Assembly: GCF_037023145.1 (NCBI RefSeq)
Contig: NZ_CP146091.1
Location: 1,240,001 to 1,304,000 of the forward strand
Reading direction: 5' to 3'
DNA length: 64,000 nucleotides
DNA from: Ralstonia sp. RRA
Lineage (GTDB): Bacteria > Pseudomonadota > Gammaproteobacteria > Burkholderiales > Burkholderiaceae
Shown: piece by piece, positions 33,561 through 42,649 of the stretch
How positions within the stretch are numbered: position 1 is the first letter of the stretch
How the letters are laid out: each line of letters opens with the position of its first letter
The notes under the pieces: model-generated
Seen by the model: only the letters and a program-made list of their open reading frames with translations
What the model was told of the DNA's origin: nothing
Databases searched by the model: none
Position numbers and translations under genes: made by a program

Positions 33561-34196
33561 GTGGCCAAACGCCTGACCAGCGCAGTTGACGTGCTAGCTC
33601 GCCCGCGGCCGCCTGAGTTCCTGCTTGATCCCGAGAACTGGACCCACCACTACGAGCCGGCCAAGGACATGGCCGACTGGGTGAGGTCGCAGATCATCGA
33701 GGAAGGGCCGCTCCATAACGATGAGCACGCCCATCTGTTGGATGCTGACATCGCATTTCTCTGGGCGGCCGAGCGGTACGTAAAGCAGGGCCGCCACGTG
33801 CTTGGGCAGACCGAGGAGGTTGTGTTCCGGGTAGGGCGCTGGCAACGCGGGCGGCAGGAGCAGCAGCTCGCAGAGTGGTTCGGCCGCGTGCCAGCCTGGC
33901 TCATCACGCTGGATGCCGAGTACTGCGCTAATTGCTCAGACGCTGAGTTCTGCGCGCTGGTGGAGCACGAGCTTTACCACATCGGCCAAGAGACGGATGC
34001 CTTCGGCGCCCCGGCCTTCACCAAGGATGGATTACCGAAGCTGTTCCTGCGCGGACATGACGTCGAGGAGTTCGTTGGCGTGGTGCGTAGGTACGGCATA
34101 GGCGATTCCAACGGGATGCTGGCCAAGCTGGTGTCTGCGGCGAACTGCACTCCGGAGGTGGCGCGCATCGATGTCGCACGTGCGTGTGGGACATGA
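33561..34196 (+). CDS. putative phage metallopeptidase (HExxH)
   Basis: A 211-residue protein from GTG 33561 (GGAG upstream). The zinc motif is VEHELYHIGQE (H-E-L-Y-H), with a likely third ligand further on (LRGHDVEE). WLITLDAEYCANCSDAEFCAL precedes it. It matches the putative metallopeptidase family common just before phage terminase genes. The target is unknown: it could be host or capsid protein. Confidence 0.78.
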   Translation: MAKRLTSAVDVLARPRPPEFLLDPENWTHHYEPAKDMADWVRSQIIEEGPLHNDEHAHLLDADIAFLWAAERYVKQGRHVLGQTEEVVFRVGRWQRGRQEQQLAEWFGRVPAWLITLDAEYCANCSDAEFCALVEHELYHIGQETDAFGAPAFTKDGLPKLFLRGHDVEEFVGVVRRYGIGDSNGMLAKLVSAANCTPEVARIDVARACGT

Positions 34197-34245
34197 TTGG
34201 CTAGAGCCGCATAGCTTAGACGCGACTTAGACGAGATTTCACATT

Positions 34246-34716
34246 ATGGCAACGCTCACTGATGACGTGAAAGCGTTCATCGTGCAGGCGTTGGCCTGCT
34301 TTGACACACCCCATCAGGTATCCGACGCCGTCAAAGAGCAATTCGGATTGACGGTCAGTCGCCAGCAATGCGAGGCGTACGACCCCAGCAAGAAGATCGG
34401 CGCCGCCCTAAGCAAGAAATGGCGCGAACTCTTCGAAGAGACCCGAAAGCAGTTCCTTGCCGAAACCGGGTCGATCCCGATCGCAAATCAGGCCTACCGC
34501 CTGCGGGTGCTGAACCGCCTTCTGGTGAAGGCTGAGAAGCAGGGCAACGTCGCGATGGTCAGCCAACTGCTTGAGCAGGCGGCGAAAGAGGCTGGCGGCA
34601 CTTTCACGAACAAGCATCGATTGGAGCATTCGGGCGAGGTGAAGACGCCGGAACTGAGGTTGGTGCTCAATGGAACTTTGCCTACACGAGCGCCAGACGG
34701 AGGCGTTTCTAACTGA
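34246..34716 (+). CDS. terS: terminase small subunit (DUF2280-like)
   Basis: A 156-residue protein, MATLTDDVKAFIVQALACFDTP..., with an N-terminal helix-turn-helix (TPHQVSDAVKEQFGLTVSRQQCEAYDP) for pac or cos recognition and an oligomerising helical middle. The end overlaps the large-subunit gene by 47 bp. DUF2280 proteins are small terminase subunits by position and fold. Confidence 0.82.
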   Translation: MATLTDDVKAFIVQALACFDTPHQVSDAVKEQFGLTVSRQQCEAYDPSKKIGAALSKKWRELFEETRKQFLAETGSIPIANQAYRLRVLNRLLVKAEKQGNVAMVSQLLEQAAKEAGGTFTNKHRLEHSGEVKTPELRLVLNGTLPTRAPDGGVSN

Positions 34717-36073
34717 AGCGACCGAGCTGCTGTATGGCGGTGCTGCCGGCGGCGGTAAGTCGCACCTGATGCGGGTCGCATCGATCGCCTGGTGCGTCGA
34801 CATACCCGGCCTGCAGGTCTACATCTTCCGGCGCCTGTCGGACGACCTGCATAAGAACCACATGGAGGGCCATTCTGGCTTTCCGGCGCTGCTTTCAGAG
34901 TGGATCGAAGGCGGCCACGCCAAGATCAACTGGTCGAAGAACTTCATCGAGTTCTGGAACGGCTCGAAGATCCACCTTTGCCACTGCCAGTACGAGAAGG
35001 ACGTCATCAAGTATCAGGGCGCGCAGATCCATGTGCTTCTGATCGATGAGCTGACGCACTTCACCGAGAAGATTTACCGCTACCTGCGCGGCCGCTGCCG
35101 CCTGGGTGGCTTGAAGGTGCCAGAGCGCTATCGCGGCCTGTTCCCGCGCATCATTTGCGGCTCTAACCCTGGGGGCGTCGGGCACAACTGGGTAAAAGCG
35201 GCGTTCATCGACATTGCGCCGCCGAAGGCGATAACCCAAATGCCGCCGAAAGAGGGCGGCAAGCGCCGGCAGTACATCCCGGCCAAGCTGGCCGACAACC
35301 CGTCGATGGCCGAGTCTGACCCGGACTATTCCAGCACTCTGGAGGGCTTGGGCAGTCCAGAGCTTGTCCGCGCGATGAGGGATGGTGACTGGGACATCGT
35401 TGCAGGCGGCATGTTCGACGACCTGTGGAGCCGCCCGGTACACGTTTTGGCGCCATTCGCTATCCCGTCGTCGTGGCGCGTTGACCGCGGATTCGACTGG
35501 GGCAGCAGCAAGCCTTTCTCGGTCATTTGGTTCGCTGAGAGCGATGGCACTGCGGCAACGCTGGCGGATGGCTCCAAGCGGCATTTCCCGCGCGGGTCGA
35601 TCTTCGCGATTGCCGAGTGGTACGGCTGGAACGGCAAGCCAAATGAGGGCTGCAAGATGCTGGCCGTCGACATTGCGCGCGAGATCGTCAAGCGCGAGAA
35701 GGCGATGCCGTACCAAGTGCGGCCCGGCCCGGCCGATACGTCGATCTTCGACACGCAGAACGGCAATTGCATCGCCGATGACATGGCAAAGGAGCGTGTC
35801 CGGTGGAACAAGGCTGATAAGTCGCCAGGCAGCCGGAAGAACGGCTGGGAAATGATCCGCAAGCTGCTCAAGCAGGCGAGCGGGAACGAATTGCCTGGCT
35901 TCTACGTGTTCAACACCTGCACACACATCATCCGGACGCTGCCTGTGCTTCCGCGCGACCAGCGCGACCAAGACGACGTTGACACTGCGGCCGAAGACCA
36001 CGCATCTGATGTAGTCCGGTACCGCTGCAGCGCCAAGAAAACCGAAACAACTGTCGAGCCGCTGGCCGCATAA
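34670..36073 (+). CDS. terL: terminase large subunit
   Basis: A 467-residue DNA-packaging motor. Walker A is YGGAAGGGKS (about 22-31) and Walker B VLLIDELTHF (about 122-131, with D126 and E127). The C-terminal nuclease begins near RVDRGFDWGSSKPFSVIWF. It translocates DNA into the prohead with ATP and cuts it with help from the small subunit. ATG 34670 lies within terS; AGGTTGGTG precedes it. Confidence 0.92.
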   Translation: MELCLHERQTEAFLTEATELLYGGAAGGGKSHLMRVASIAWCVDIPGLQVYIFRRLSDDLHKNHMEGHSGFPALLSEWIEGGHAKINWSKNFIEFWNGSKIHLCHCQYEKDVIKYQGAQIHVLLIDELTHFTEKIYRYLRGRCRLGGLKVPERYRGLFPRIICGSNPGGVGHNWVKAAFIDIAPPKAITQMPPKEGGKRRQYIPAKLADNPSMAESDPDYSSTLEGLGSPELVRAMRDGDWDIVAGGMFDDLWSRPVHVLAPFAIPSSWRVDRGFDWGSSKPFSVIWFAESDGTAATLADGSKRHFPRGSIFAIAEWYGWNGKPNEGCKMLAVDIAREIVKREKAMPYQVRPGPADTSIFDTQNGNCIADDMAKERVRWNKADKSPGSRKNGWEMIRKLLKQASGNELPGFYVFNTCTHIIRTLPVLPRDQRDQDDVDTAAEDHASDVVRYRCSAKKTETTVEPLAA

Positions 36074-36087
36074 CTGAAAACCCACGC

Positions 36088-37491
36088 ATGAGCGACGTCC
36101 GCACACCATCTAAGGCCGTGTCAGCAATGGCCGAAGACTGGCCGCTGATCGATGCCCTCATGGGCGGCACATCGGCCATGCGCAAGGCTGGCAAGCTGTA
36201 TCTGCCGCAGTGGCCGAACGAGCTGGACGATGCCTACAAGAACCGCGTAGCCACGGCGACCCTGTTCCCGGCGTTCTCGCGTACGGTCGAGGTTCTGACG
36301 GGCAAGCCGTTCGCCAAGCCGATCACCTACGGTGATGACGTGCCTGCGCGCATCAAGGAATGGTCGGAGGACATCGATCTCCAGGGCCGCAACCTGCACA
36401 GCTTCGCCGACAGCCTGTGCATGGAGGCGCTGGCGCGCGGGATTGGCGGCATCCTGGTCGACTTCCCCAGAACGACGGACAAGCGCGGCCGCCGGCTCTA
36501 CAAGACGCTCGCCGATGAGAAACAGGCGGGCGTGCGGCCTTACTTCGTGCAGATTCTTGCCGGCAACATCTTGGGCTGGCGATCGCAGCGCATCAATGGC
36601 GTCGAGACGCTGACGCAGCTTCGGTTGCTGGAAACCGTCGTGGAGGAAGACGGCGAATTCGGCGAGGTCGAGATCGAGCAGGTCCGCGTGCTGTATCCGG
36701 GCCGGTGGGAGGTTTGGCGAAAGTCGGAGAAGTCGGTCGATGCGCTCAAGCCGGACTGGATTCTGTACGACAAGGGCGCCGTCAGCCTGAAGCGTATCCC
36801 GTTCGTTCCGTTCTACGGCAAGCGCACCGGCTTCATGACTGGCGTGCCGCCGCTGGCCGAGCTGGCCTACATGAACGTCGAGCACTGGCAGTCGAAGAGC
36901 GACCAGCAGACGATTCTGCATGTCGCGCGCGTGCCGATCCTGTTCGCCAAGATGCTCGGCGACAACAAGATCACCGTCGGCGGTGCTGCGGCGGTCAAGT
37001 GCGAAGATGAAAACGGCGACCTGAAGTACGTCGAGCACGGTGGCGCAGCCATCGAAGCAGGGCGACTCTCGTTGCTCGATCTCGAAGACCGCATGCGCCA
37101 GATCGGCGCCGAGCTGCTGGTCATCAAGCCCGGCAACACCAGCGTTACGCAGACACGGGCGGATAACGAGCCTGGCACATGCGCGCTGCAGCGGATCGTT
37201 CAGGGGCTAGAAGACAGCCTGGATGGCGCTTTGCAGCTTGCCGCCGAGTGGGTTGGCGAGCAGGAAGGTGGTCACATCCAGATCTTCCAGGACTTCGGCG
37301 TCGCATCGCTGGCCGAGGCATCGCTAGAACTGCTGCGGGACATGAACGTCGACGGCACGCTGTCGGATGAGACGCTGTTCCGCGAAACCCAGCGCCGTGG
37401 CGTTGTAAGCCCCGAATTGAACTGGGTCGGCGAGCAGGAGCGCATCAAGAAGAACCGACCCAAGCCTGGGACGGCACAGATCAACGACTGA
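36088..37491 (+). CDS. portal protein (DUF4055 type)
   Basis: A 467-residue protein. GKLYLPQWPNELDDAYKNRVATATLFPAFSRTVEVLTGKPFAKP and FADSLCMEALARGIGGILVDFP match DUF4055, the portal family that follows terL in podo- and myoviruses with P22-like coats. It forms the dodecameric ring at the DNA entry vertex. Fifteen bp separate it from terL. Confidence 0.85.
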   Translation: MSDVRTPSKAVSAMAEDWPLIDALMGGTSAMRKAGKLYLPQWPNELDDAYKNRVATATLFPAFSRTVEVLTGKPFAKPITYGDDVPARIKEWSEDIDLQGRNLHSFADSLCMEALARGIGGILVDFPRTTDKRGRRLYKTLADEKQAGVRPYFVQILAGNILGWRSQRINGVETLTQLRLLETVVEEDGEFGEVEIEQVRVLYPGRWEVWRKSEKSVDALKPDWILYDKGAVSLKRIPFVPFYGKRTGFMTGVPPLAELAYMNVEHWQSKSDQQTILHVARVPILFAKMLGDNKITVGGAAAVKCEDENGDLKYVEHGGAAIEAGRLSLLDLEDRMRQIGAELLVIKPGNTSVTQTRADNEPGTCALQRIVQGLEDSLDGALQLAAEWVGEQEGGHIQIFQDFGVASLAEASLELLRDMNVDGTLSDETLFRETQRRGVVSPELNWVGEQERIKKNRPKPGTAQIND

Positions 37492-37518
37492 GCGGCCAAG
37501 TGCCGCACCGATTAACCG

Positions 37519-37547
37519 AGGCCGCAGCTAACCCCTGCGGCCTTTTT
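37519..37547 (+). terminator. hairpin terminator between portal and scaffold genes
   Basis: AGGCCGCAG and CTGCGGCCT (9-bp perfect arms, loop CTAACCC) followed by TTTTTC. It lies inside the late gene series. Confidence 0.75.
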
Positions 37548-37630
37548 CGTGTCCAGACGGCGGATGCCTGAGGACGAAACGCGGCGGATGCCGCACAGGA
37601 ACATTGGGCGGATGCCCGGAGTAAGCCACC

Positions 37631-38407
37631 ATGCCATTCAAGTACGACGCCGAAGGTCACATCGTTCTGCAGGAAGTCAACGGTCAGAAGCTGCCCGTGT
37701 TCGTTCATCCCGACGGCAAAGAAGCGCCGTTCGACGGTGACGGCACGGTCGCCACGATCGGCCGGCTGAACGGCGAGGCCAAGACGCACCGTGAAGCGAA
37801 GGAAGCAGCAGAAGCTGCGCTGAAGCCGTTCAAGGACGCCGGTTTGACCGATGCGGCCGCTGCGGCGAAGGCTCTGACGATCGTCAAGAACCTGGACGAC
37901 AAGAAGCTGGTGGATGCCGGCGAAGTCGAGCGGGTGAAGGCCGAAGCAATCAAAGCTGTGGAAGAGAAGTACGCGCCGGTTATGAAGGAGCGTGACGATC
38001 TTCAGTCGGCTTTGGTGCAGGAAAAGGTCGGCGGCAGTTTCGCGCGTTCGAAGATGATCGCGGAAAAGTTGACCATCCCGGCCGACCTCGTGCAGGCCCG
38101 TTTTGGTGACGCGTTCAAGGTCGAAAACGGCAATGTCGTCGCGTACGACAAGTCCGGTAACAAGATCTTCAGCCGCACCAATCCTGGCGAACTGGCAGCC
38201 TTCGACGAAGCGCTGGAAGTCCTCATCGAGCACTACCCCCACCGGGACACCATCCTGAAGGGCACAGGTGCAAGCGGGGGCGGCGCCTCTGGCGGCAATG
38301 GTGGCGGTAGTGGTGTGCGCACGATTACCCGCGCACAGCTCGCAAGTCTCTCGCCTGCGGAGCAATCCAAAACGGCGCGTGACCCGAACGTAACCATCAC
38401 GGACTGA
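37631..38407 (+). CDS. capsid scaffolding protein (DUF6651-like)
   Basis: A 258-residue protein. A beta start (MPFKYDAEGHIVLQEVNGQKLPVFVHPDGKE) is followed by a long helical stretch (about 45-150) and a Gly-rich linker (GASGGGASGGNGGGSG) before a short helical C-terminus. The layout and position between portal and coat fit scaffolding proteins of P22-like capsids. Confidence 0.75.
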   Translation: MPFKYDAEGHIVLQEVNGQKLPVFVHPDGKEAPFDGDGTVATIGRLNGEAKTHREAKEAAEAALKPFKDAGLTDAAAAAKALTIVKNLDDKKLVDAGEVERVKAEAIKAVEEKYAPVMKERDDLQSALVQEKVGGSFARSKMIAEKLTIPADLVQARFGDAFKVENGNVVAYDKSGNKIFSRTNPGELAAFDEALEVLIEHYPHRDTILKGTGASGGGASGGNGGGSGVRTITRAQLASLSPAEQSKTARDPNVTITD

Positions 38408-38427
38408 CTGTCCTTCCATCAAGATTC

Positions 38428-38451
38428 AAGCCACCTTCGGGTGGCTTTTTC
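38428..38451 (+). terminator. UUCG hairpin terminator before the coat gene
   Basis: AGCCACC and GGTGGCT close a TTCG tetraloop (38429-38446), followed by TTTTC. The ribosome site of the coat gene comes right after it. Confidence 0.75.
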
Positions 38452-38469
38452 ATTTGAGGGCCCGCCCAC

Positions 38470-39759
38470 ATGAAAAGCATCTTTTCCAAGGTCCGCGTGC
38501 TTGTGCTCGCGGCATTTGCGGCCGTTGCGGCCGTCTACCCGATGGCTACCATGGCCAAGGTCGGCGCATGGCTCTATGACGCGCTGGTCGACCAGGTGGC
38601 GCGACCGATGCGTGACGGCTTCGTCGCCGGCTCCAACACGCTGACGCAACTGGTGCCGGATTTGTATGAGGCGCTCGACATCGTCTCGCGCGAACTGGTT
38701 GGTTTCATCCCATCGGTGACGCTCGATGCGTCCGCAGAGCGTGCCGCGCTCAATCAAGCGGTTCGCGTGCCGATCGCACCGGCCTCGGCTGCAGAAGACG
38801 TGACGCCCGGCCAGCTGCCGCCGGATGACGGTGATCAGTCCGTGGGTAACACCCCGATCATCATCACCAAGTCGCGCATGGTGCCGTTCCGCTGGACCGG
38901 TGAAGAGCAAAAGGGCGTCAACAGCGGCCCTGGCTACACCAACATCCGTGTGAATCAGGTCGCTCAGGCTATGCGTACCCTGACGAACGAAATCGAAGCC
39001 AACGTCGCCACGCTCGCGGCTACGGCTTCGCGCGCCACGGGCACTGCAGGCACCACGCCCTTCGCCACTGCGCTCGGTGACACCGCTCAGGCTCGCAAGA
39101 TCCTGTCGGACAACGGTGCGCCGCTCTCGGACCTGCAATGCGTGATCGACACGACTGCTGGCGCGAACCTGCGCACGCTGGCCCAGCTGACGAAGGCAAA
39201 CGAAGCCGGCACGACCGAGCTGCGCGCCCAAGGCACGCTGCTTGAGCTGCAAGGCTTCAAGGTGCGTGAATCGGCGGGCGTCGGCATCCACACGCCTGGC
39301 ACGGGCGCCAGCTACGTCACCAATGGCGCGCTGGCCAAGGGCGCAACGTCGATCCCGGTGCAGACCGGTACCGGCACCGTGCTTGCCGGCGATGTTGTGT
39401 CGTTCAATGGCGATCCGCGTAAGTACGTTGTGACTGGCGCGCTGAGCGGCGGCGCATTCACCATCGCCGCCCCTGGGCTGATGCAAGCGCTCAATACCGG
39501 AGCCGCCGTGACTGTCTCTGCAGCGTTCACTACCAACATGGCGTTTGCGCGCACCGCAATCGTGCTGGCTACCCGCGCCCCGGCTCTGCCGGAAGAGGGC
39601 GACATGGCCGATGACCGCATGATGATTCAGGACGCACGAAGCGGCCTCGCGTTCGAGGTGTCGATGTACAAGCAATACCGTCGCGTCCGCTACGAAGTGG
39701 CGGTGGCATACGGCTGGGCCAACATCAAGCCGGAACACACCGCGCTGCTGCTCGGCTAA
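38470..39759 (+). CDS. major capsid protein, P22 coat family
   Basis: A 429-residue protein. LTQLVPDLYEALDIVSRELVGFIPSVTLDAS is the P22 coat start, usually at the very N-terminus. TIPIQ-type beta strands and YKQYRRVRYEVAVAYGWANIKPEHTALLLG at the end agree. Here about 60 extra residues precede it, including a signal-like hydrophobic stretch (VRVLVLAAFAAVAAVYPMATMA). Internal starts at MAKVGAWLYDALVDQ or MRDGFVAGSN are possible. The family is secure; the start is not. Confidence 0.85.
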   Translation: MKSIFSKVRVLVLAAFAAVAAVYPMATMAKVGAWLYDALVDQVARPMRDGFVAGSNTLTQLVPDLYEALDIVSRELVGFIPSVTLDASAERAALNQAVRVPIAPASAAEDVTPGQLPPDDGDQSVGNTPIIITKSRMVPFRWTGEEQKGVNSGPGYTNIRVNQVAQAMRTLTNEIEANVATLAATASRATGTAGTTPFATALGDTAQARKILSDNGAPLSDLQCVIDTTAGANLRTLAQLTKANEAGTTELRAQGTLLELQGFKVRESAGVGIHTPGTGASYVTNGALAKGATSIPVQTGTGTVLAGDVVSFNGDPRKYVVTGALSGGAFTIAAPGLMQALNTGAAVTVSAAFTTNMAFARTAIVLATRAPALPEEGDMADDRMMIQDARSGLAFEVSMYKQYRRVRYEVAVAYGWANIKPEHTALLLG

Positions 39760-39825
39760 TCGGCCGACGCACGCGCCGCGGCGCCCAGGGCGGATGCTCC
39801 GGGCGCCGCGTCACAGGAGATTCCC

Positions 39826-40092
39826 ATGGCAGGAACCACAAAGAAGACTGTGGCCAAGGTGGCCGACGCACGCGCCGCGGCGCTGGCAGCCGCTGGCTTG
39901 ACCGAAGAGCAATTCAACGCCCTGTCGGCAGAAGAGCAGGCCAAGATCCTCGCTGATGCGCCGAAGGGTCAGGACGAAATCGAGTTCGTCACGATGGTGC
40001 GCGACCCCGAGCAGTATCCAGAGCCGCATAGCGCTCAAGTGCACCCCGACGAGGTGGACAACTACCGTCCGGGCGGCTGGGAGATCGAATAA
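39826..40092 (+). CDS. small head-region protein of unknown function
   Basis: An 88-residue protein, MAGTTKKTVAKVADARAAAL..., with a basic helical start and an acidic end (DEVDNYRPGGWEIE). ATG 39826 has AGGAG upstream. Part of its start repeats DNA found 99 bp upstream. Probably a minor head protein; function unknown. Confidence 0.6.
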   Translation: MAGTTKKTVAKVADARAAALAAAGLTEEQFNALSAEEQAKILADAPKGQDEIEFVTMVRDPEQYPEPHSAQVHPDEVDNYRPGGWEIE

Positions 40093-40488
40093 ATGCTGAC
40101 CGCGCAGCAGCTTTCGGACGTGCGTCGCTACGCCGGCTACCCGCTGCTCGCGGACTCGGTTGTCGATGACAACCGGGACTTCGCCTACGGGTGGGTCTCG
40201 CCTGGCACGTGGCAGACACTGAACCATCGCCTGACCAACCTCCGGCCGGAGGAAGAGACGACGCTGATCAACGTCTACCTGACCAACCTTGCGGCGCTGG
40301 AAAGCGCGATCCCGGCGACTGGCGACAACCTCGACACCGATGCTGCGGCTGTATGGAAGCACAACCCGCGCGAGCAACGCGATCGGGACGCGCTTTTCGA
40401 CTCGTGGCGTCGCCGCATGTGCGGCTTCATCGGCATTGCGCCTGGCCCAGCGTTGGGCGATGGCGGTATCAGCATCGGCAGGGCCTGA
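40093..40488 (+). CDS. head-tail connector-like protein
   Basis: A 131-residue helical protein, MLTAQQLSDVRRYAGYPLLA..., directly after the small head gene. Position between coat and tail-terminator-like genes and the helical make-up fit a head-tail adaptor. No defining motif is seen. Confidence 0.6.
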   Translation: MLTAQQLSDVRRYAGYPLLADSVVDDNRDFAYGWVSPGTWQTLNHRLTNLRPEEETTLINVYLTNLAALESAIPATGDNLDTDAAAVWKHNPREQRDRDALFDSWRRRMCGFIGIAPGPALGDGGISIGRA

Positions 40489-40489
40489 C

Positions 40490-40915
40490 ATGACCGTGAT
40501 CGTGTGGGATGGCAAGACACTGGCCGCAGACAAGCGCGCCACTTCCGTGGGCTTGGCACGTACCGTCACCAAGATTCAACGCCACGGCGAGCAGTTGCTC
40601 GCAATGACCGGCGATTGGGATGTTGCAGCCGAGATACGCGAGTGGTTCAAAGCTGGCGCAGTGCCGCGAGATTTTCCGGCTAAGGCCCGCGAGGATCTGG
40701 CCTCGTTGATCGTGGTCTGTCGCGGCAGCCTAGCGGTGTACAGCACTGGTCCTTTCCCCATGCCGATCGAATCCGAAAAGGTCGCGTTCGGCTCTGGGCG
40801 CGACTTTGCAGAGGCGGCCATGCATCTCGGCTGCTCCGCGATAGAGGCAGTATCAGTGGCATGCCACTTTCAGACCGACTGCGGCAACGGCGTCGACGCT
40901 CTGACGCTGGATTGA
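40490..40915 (+). CDS. proteasome/HslV-like Ntn-hydrolase of phage
   Basis: A 141-residue protein, MTVIVWDGKTLAADKRATSVG.... The pattern T-x-x-x-x-x-x-x-x-x-x-A-D-x-x-x-T matches beta subunits of the proteasome and HslV. After Met removal Thr1 would be the nucleophile, with Asp in LAADKRAT, and Lys and Gly in GSGRDFAEAAMHLG. ATG 40490 is essential for this reading. It sits in the head module, so it may mature head proteins or remove scaffold. Proteolytic activity is inferred from family. Confidence 0.78.
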   Translation: MTVIVWDGKTLAADKRATSVGLARTVTKIQRHGEQLLAMTGDWDVAAEIREWFKAGAVPRDFPAKAREDLASLIVVCRGSLAVYSTGPFPMPIESEKVAFGSGRDFAEAAMHLGCSAIEAVSVACHFQTDCGNGVDALTLD

Positions 40916-40924
40916 GGAAAACCG

Positions 40925-41575
40925 ATGGACGCAGCCAAGCTGCAAGCGAAGATCTACGCAGGCTACGCGAAGTCGGCCAAGCGGATCGGCTACGTCTATG
41001 ACGTCTACCGCCCGGCCAGCACCGCCAACCCGCTGACCAACAAGGTCGCCAGCCTGAATGCCTCATTCAACGCCCAGGACTGGACGTACACGAAGCCGAA
41101 TCTGCCGGATAAGCCGTATTGGTACTGCCTGATCGACGGCCGTCTCACGCAGGTCGGTGACTACCTGCAGCGCGGCACGAACCTGCATTTCATCGCTGGG
41201 ATGCAGGACGAGTTGCCCATCCTCACGGTGGAGTGCAACGCAAAGGTGTGGGTCACGCGCACGACGACGCCGAGCGGCGTTGGGGCCGTAGGCTACTCCG
41301 GCAAGTGCGCGACCGAAGACACTTATGTGCTGGGCACTAAGGGCGGCGCAGGCTGGCCGGCATCGATCCTGTTCGGCGGCCGCACGCGCAAGCATGATGT
41401 GCTGCCGACATCGGCCGATGAGCACGGCTTTGTGGTCATGATGCCTGCGAGCGTCCCTATCCAGTTTGGCTCGGGCGACATCCTCATCGACGACATGGCG
41501 CGACGTTTTCAGGTGGCGGGCGCTCAGCGAACCGACCAGAGCTGGAAACTCAACGTCAACGAGGTTCACCCGTAA
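40925..41575 (+). CDS. head-tail region protein of unknown function
   Basis: A 216-residue protein, MDAAKLQAKIYAGYAKSAKR..., beta-rich after residue 40. It lies between the Ntn-hydrolase and a tail-terminator-like gene. Related proteins are found in myoviruses with the same tail module; role not established. Confidence 0.6.
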   Translation: MDAAKLQAKIYAGYAKSAKRIGYVYDVYRPASTANPLTNKVASLNASFNAQDWTYTKPNLPDKPYWYCLIDGRLTQVGDYLQRGTNLHFIAGMQDELPILTVECNAKVWVTRTTTPSGVGAVGYSGKCATEDTYVLGTKGGAGWPASILFGGRTRKHDVLPTSADEHGFVVMMPASVPIQFGSGDILIDDMARRFQVAGAQRTDQSWKLNVNEVHP

Positions 41576-42418
41576 ATGGCCGACATTTCTGACGTCTCCG
41601 CGGCGCTGGTGACGACGATTGCCGGCATCGTGTACCCGAACGGGACGAGCCAGCCGTCGATTACCGGCGCGCCAGTGTTGGTGTATAGCGGATGGCCGGA
41701 TTCGGGTCAGCTGCGCACGTATCTCTCCGCCGGCAACGTTCACGTGTCGGTCTTCCCGCAGCCGAACATGCTGCGCGTGGTCGATTCGAGCATGTCGGAC
41801 TGGTCGACGCCGACGGCGCCGGTCAATACCGTCACCCTGACACTATCCGGCCAGGCCGTGACGGTCGGCGGATCGGTCAGCACGCCGCAGAACGCAGCGC
41901 TGGTGGTCGACAACAAGGCATACGTTTATGCGGTGCAGGCTGGCGACACGCTGGCCAGCATCGCAACCGCGCTTGCGGCACTGGTAAACGTTGACCAGAC
42001 GGCGACGGCGGCCGGCGCGGTGGTGATGATCCCGGGCGCAAAGTACATCTCGCCGCGCGTCGGCGGCCAGGGCGTCGCGGTGCGCGAGACGCGCCGGCAG
42101 GAGCAGGGCTTTATGGTCACTGTCTGGGCCAACTGCTTTGATCAGCGCGACCCGATTGCTTCTGCGATCGATTCGGCGCTTTCTGGCCAAATCCACCTGA
42201 CGCTGGCCGACCAAAGCAGCGCCACGCTGCGCTACAAGAGCAGCCGCCAGGACGACAGCCAGCAGAAAGAGGGCATCTACCGCCGCGACTTGATGTATGC
42301 GGTGGAGTTTTCGACGTTCCAGAGCCAGACGCTCACGCAGATCACCGCGACAGTCGAGAACGTCAGCGCCGGCCCGTCGCTCGACGCGCAATTCCCCATC
42401 AAGACCATCGTGGAGTGA
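41576..42418 (+). CDS. tail-terminator-region protein
   Basis: A 280-residue protein. The middle carries a LysM-like segment (YVYAVQAGDTLASIATALAALVN) and the end holds ETRRQEQGFMVTVWANCFDQRDPIASAIDSALSGQ. Position directly before the sheath gene fits a tail completion or terminator protein. The role is inferred from order. Confidence 0.6.
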   Translation: MADISDVSAALVTTIAGIVYPNGTSQPSITGAPVLVYSGWPDSGQLRTYLSAGNVHVSVFPQPNMLRVVDSSMSDWSTPTAPVNTVTLTLSGQAVTVGGSVSTPQNAALVVDNKAYVYAVQAGDTLASIATALAALVNVDQTATAAGAVVMIPGAKYISPRVGGQGVAVRETRRQEQGFMVTVWANCFDQRDPIASAIDSALSGQIHLTLADQSSATLRYKSSRQDDSQQKEGIYRRDLMYAVEFSTFQSQTLTQITATVENVSAGPSLDAQFPIKTIVE

Positions 42419-42421
42419 CAC

Positions 42422-42571
42422 ATGAAACTGGTTGTGAACGTGCCGTTCGGCACCTACAAGCAGGGCGACGAGATCACTGAGCAGGACGCCATCCAGGCCG
42501 TGCTGGCCAGTGAGCAGTCCGCATACGTCGTGCAGGTCGCTGACGACGCGCCTCCGAAGGCGAAGAAGTAG
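42422..42571 (+). CDS. 49-residue protein before the sheath gene
   Basis: A short frame, MKLVVNVPFGTYKQGDEITE..., ending in PPKAKK. It follows the preceding stop by 3 bp and is followed by a terminator-like hairpin. Small proteins of this form often precede the sheath gene in myoviruses. Function unknown. Confidence 0.6.
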   Translation: MKLVVNVPFGTYKQGDEITEQDAIQAVLASEQSAYVVQVADDAPPKAKK

Positions 42572-42609
42572 CCAACCCTCGCCGCCAGCGCGCGGCATCC
42601 CCATCTTTG

Positions 42610-42632
42610 TGCCGCCTCCGGGCGGCTTTTTC
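42610..42632 (+). terminator. hairpin terminator before the sheath gene
   Basis: GCCGCC (42611-42616) and GGCGGC (42621-42626) around TCCG, followed by TTTTTC. It lies 24 bp before the sheath ATG. Confidence 0.7.
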
Positions 42633-42649
42633 GTTTCTCGGAGGCGCGA

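Noticed and set aside
33394..33576. 60-codon frame after the CAT tRNA
   Set aside because: It begins inside the tRNA and crosses a terminator hairpin.
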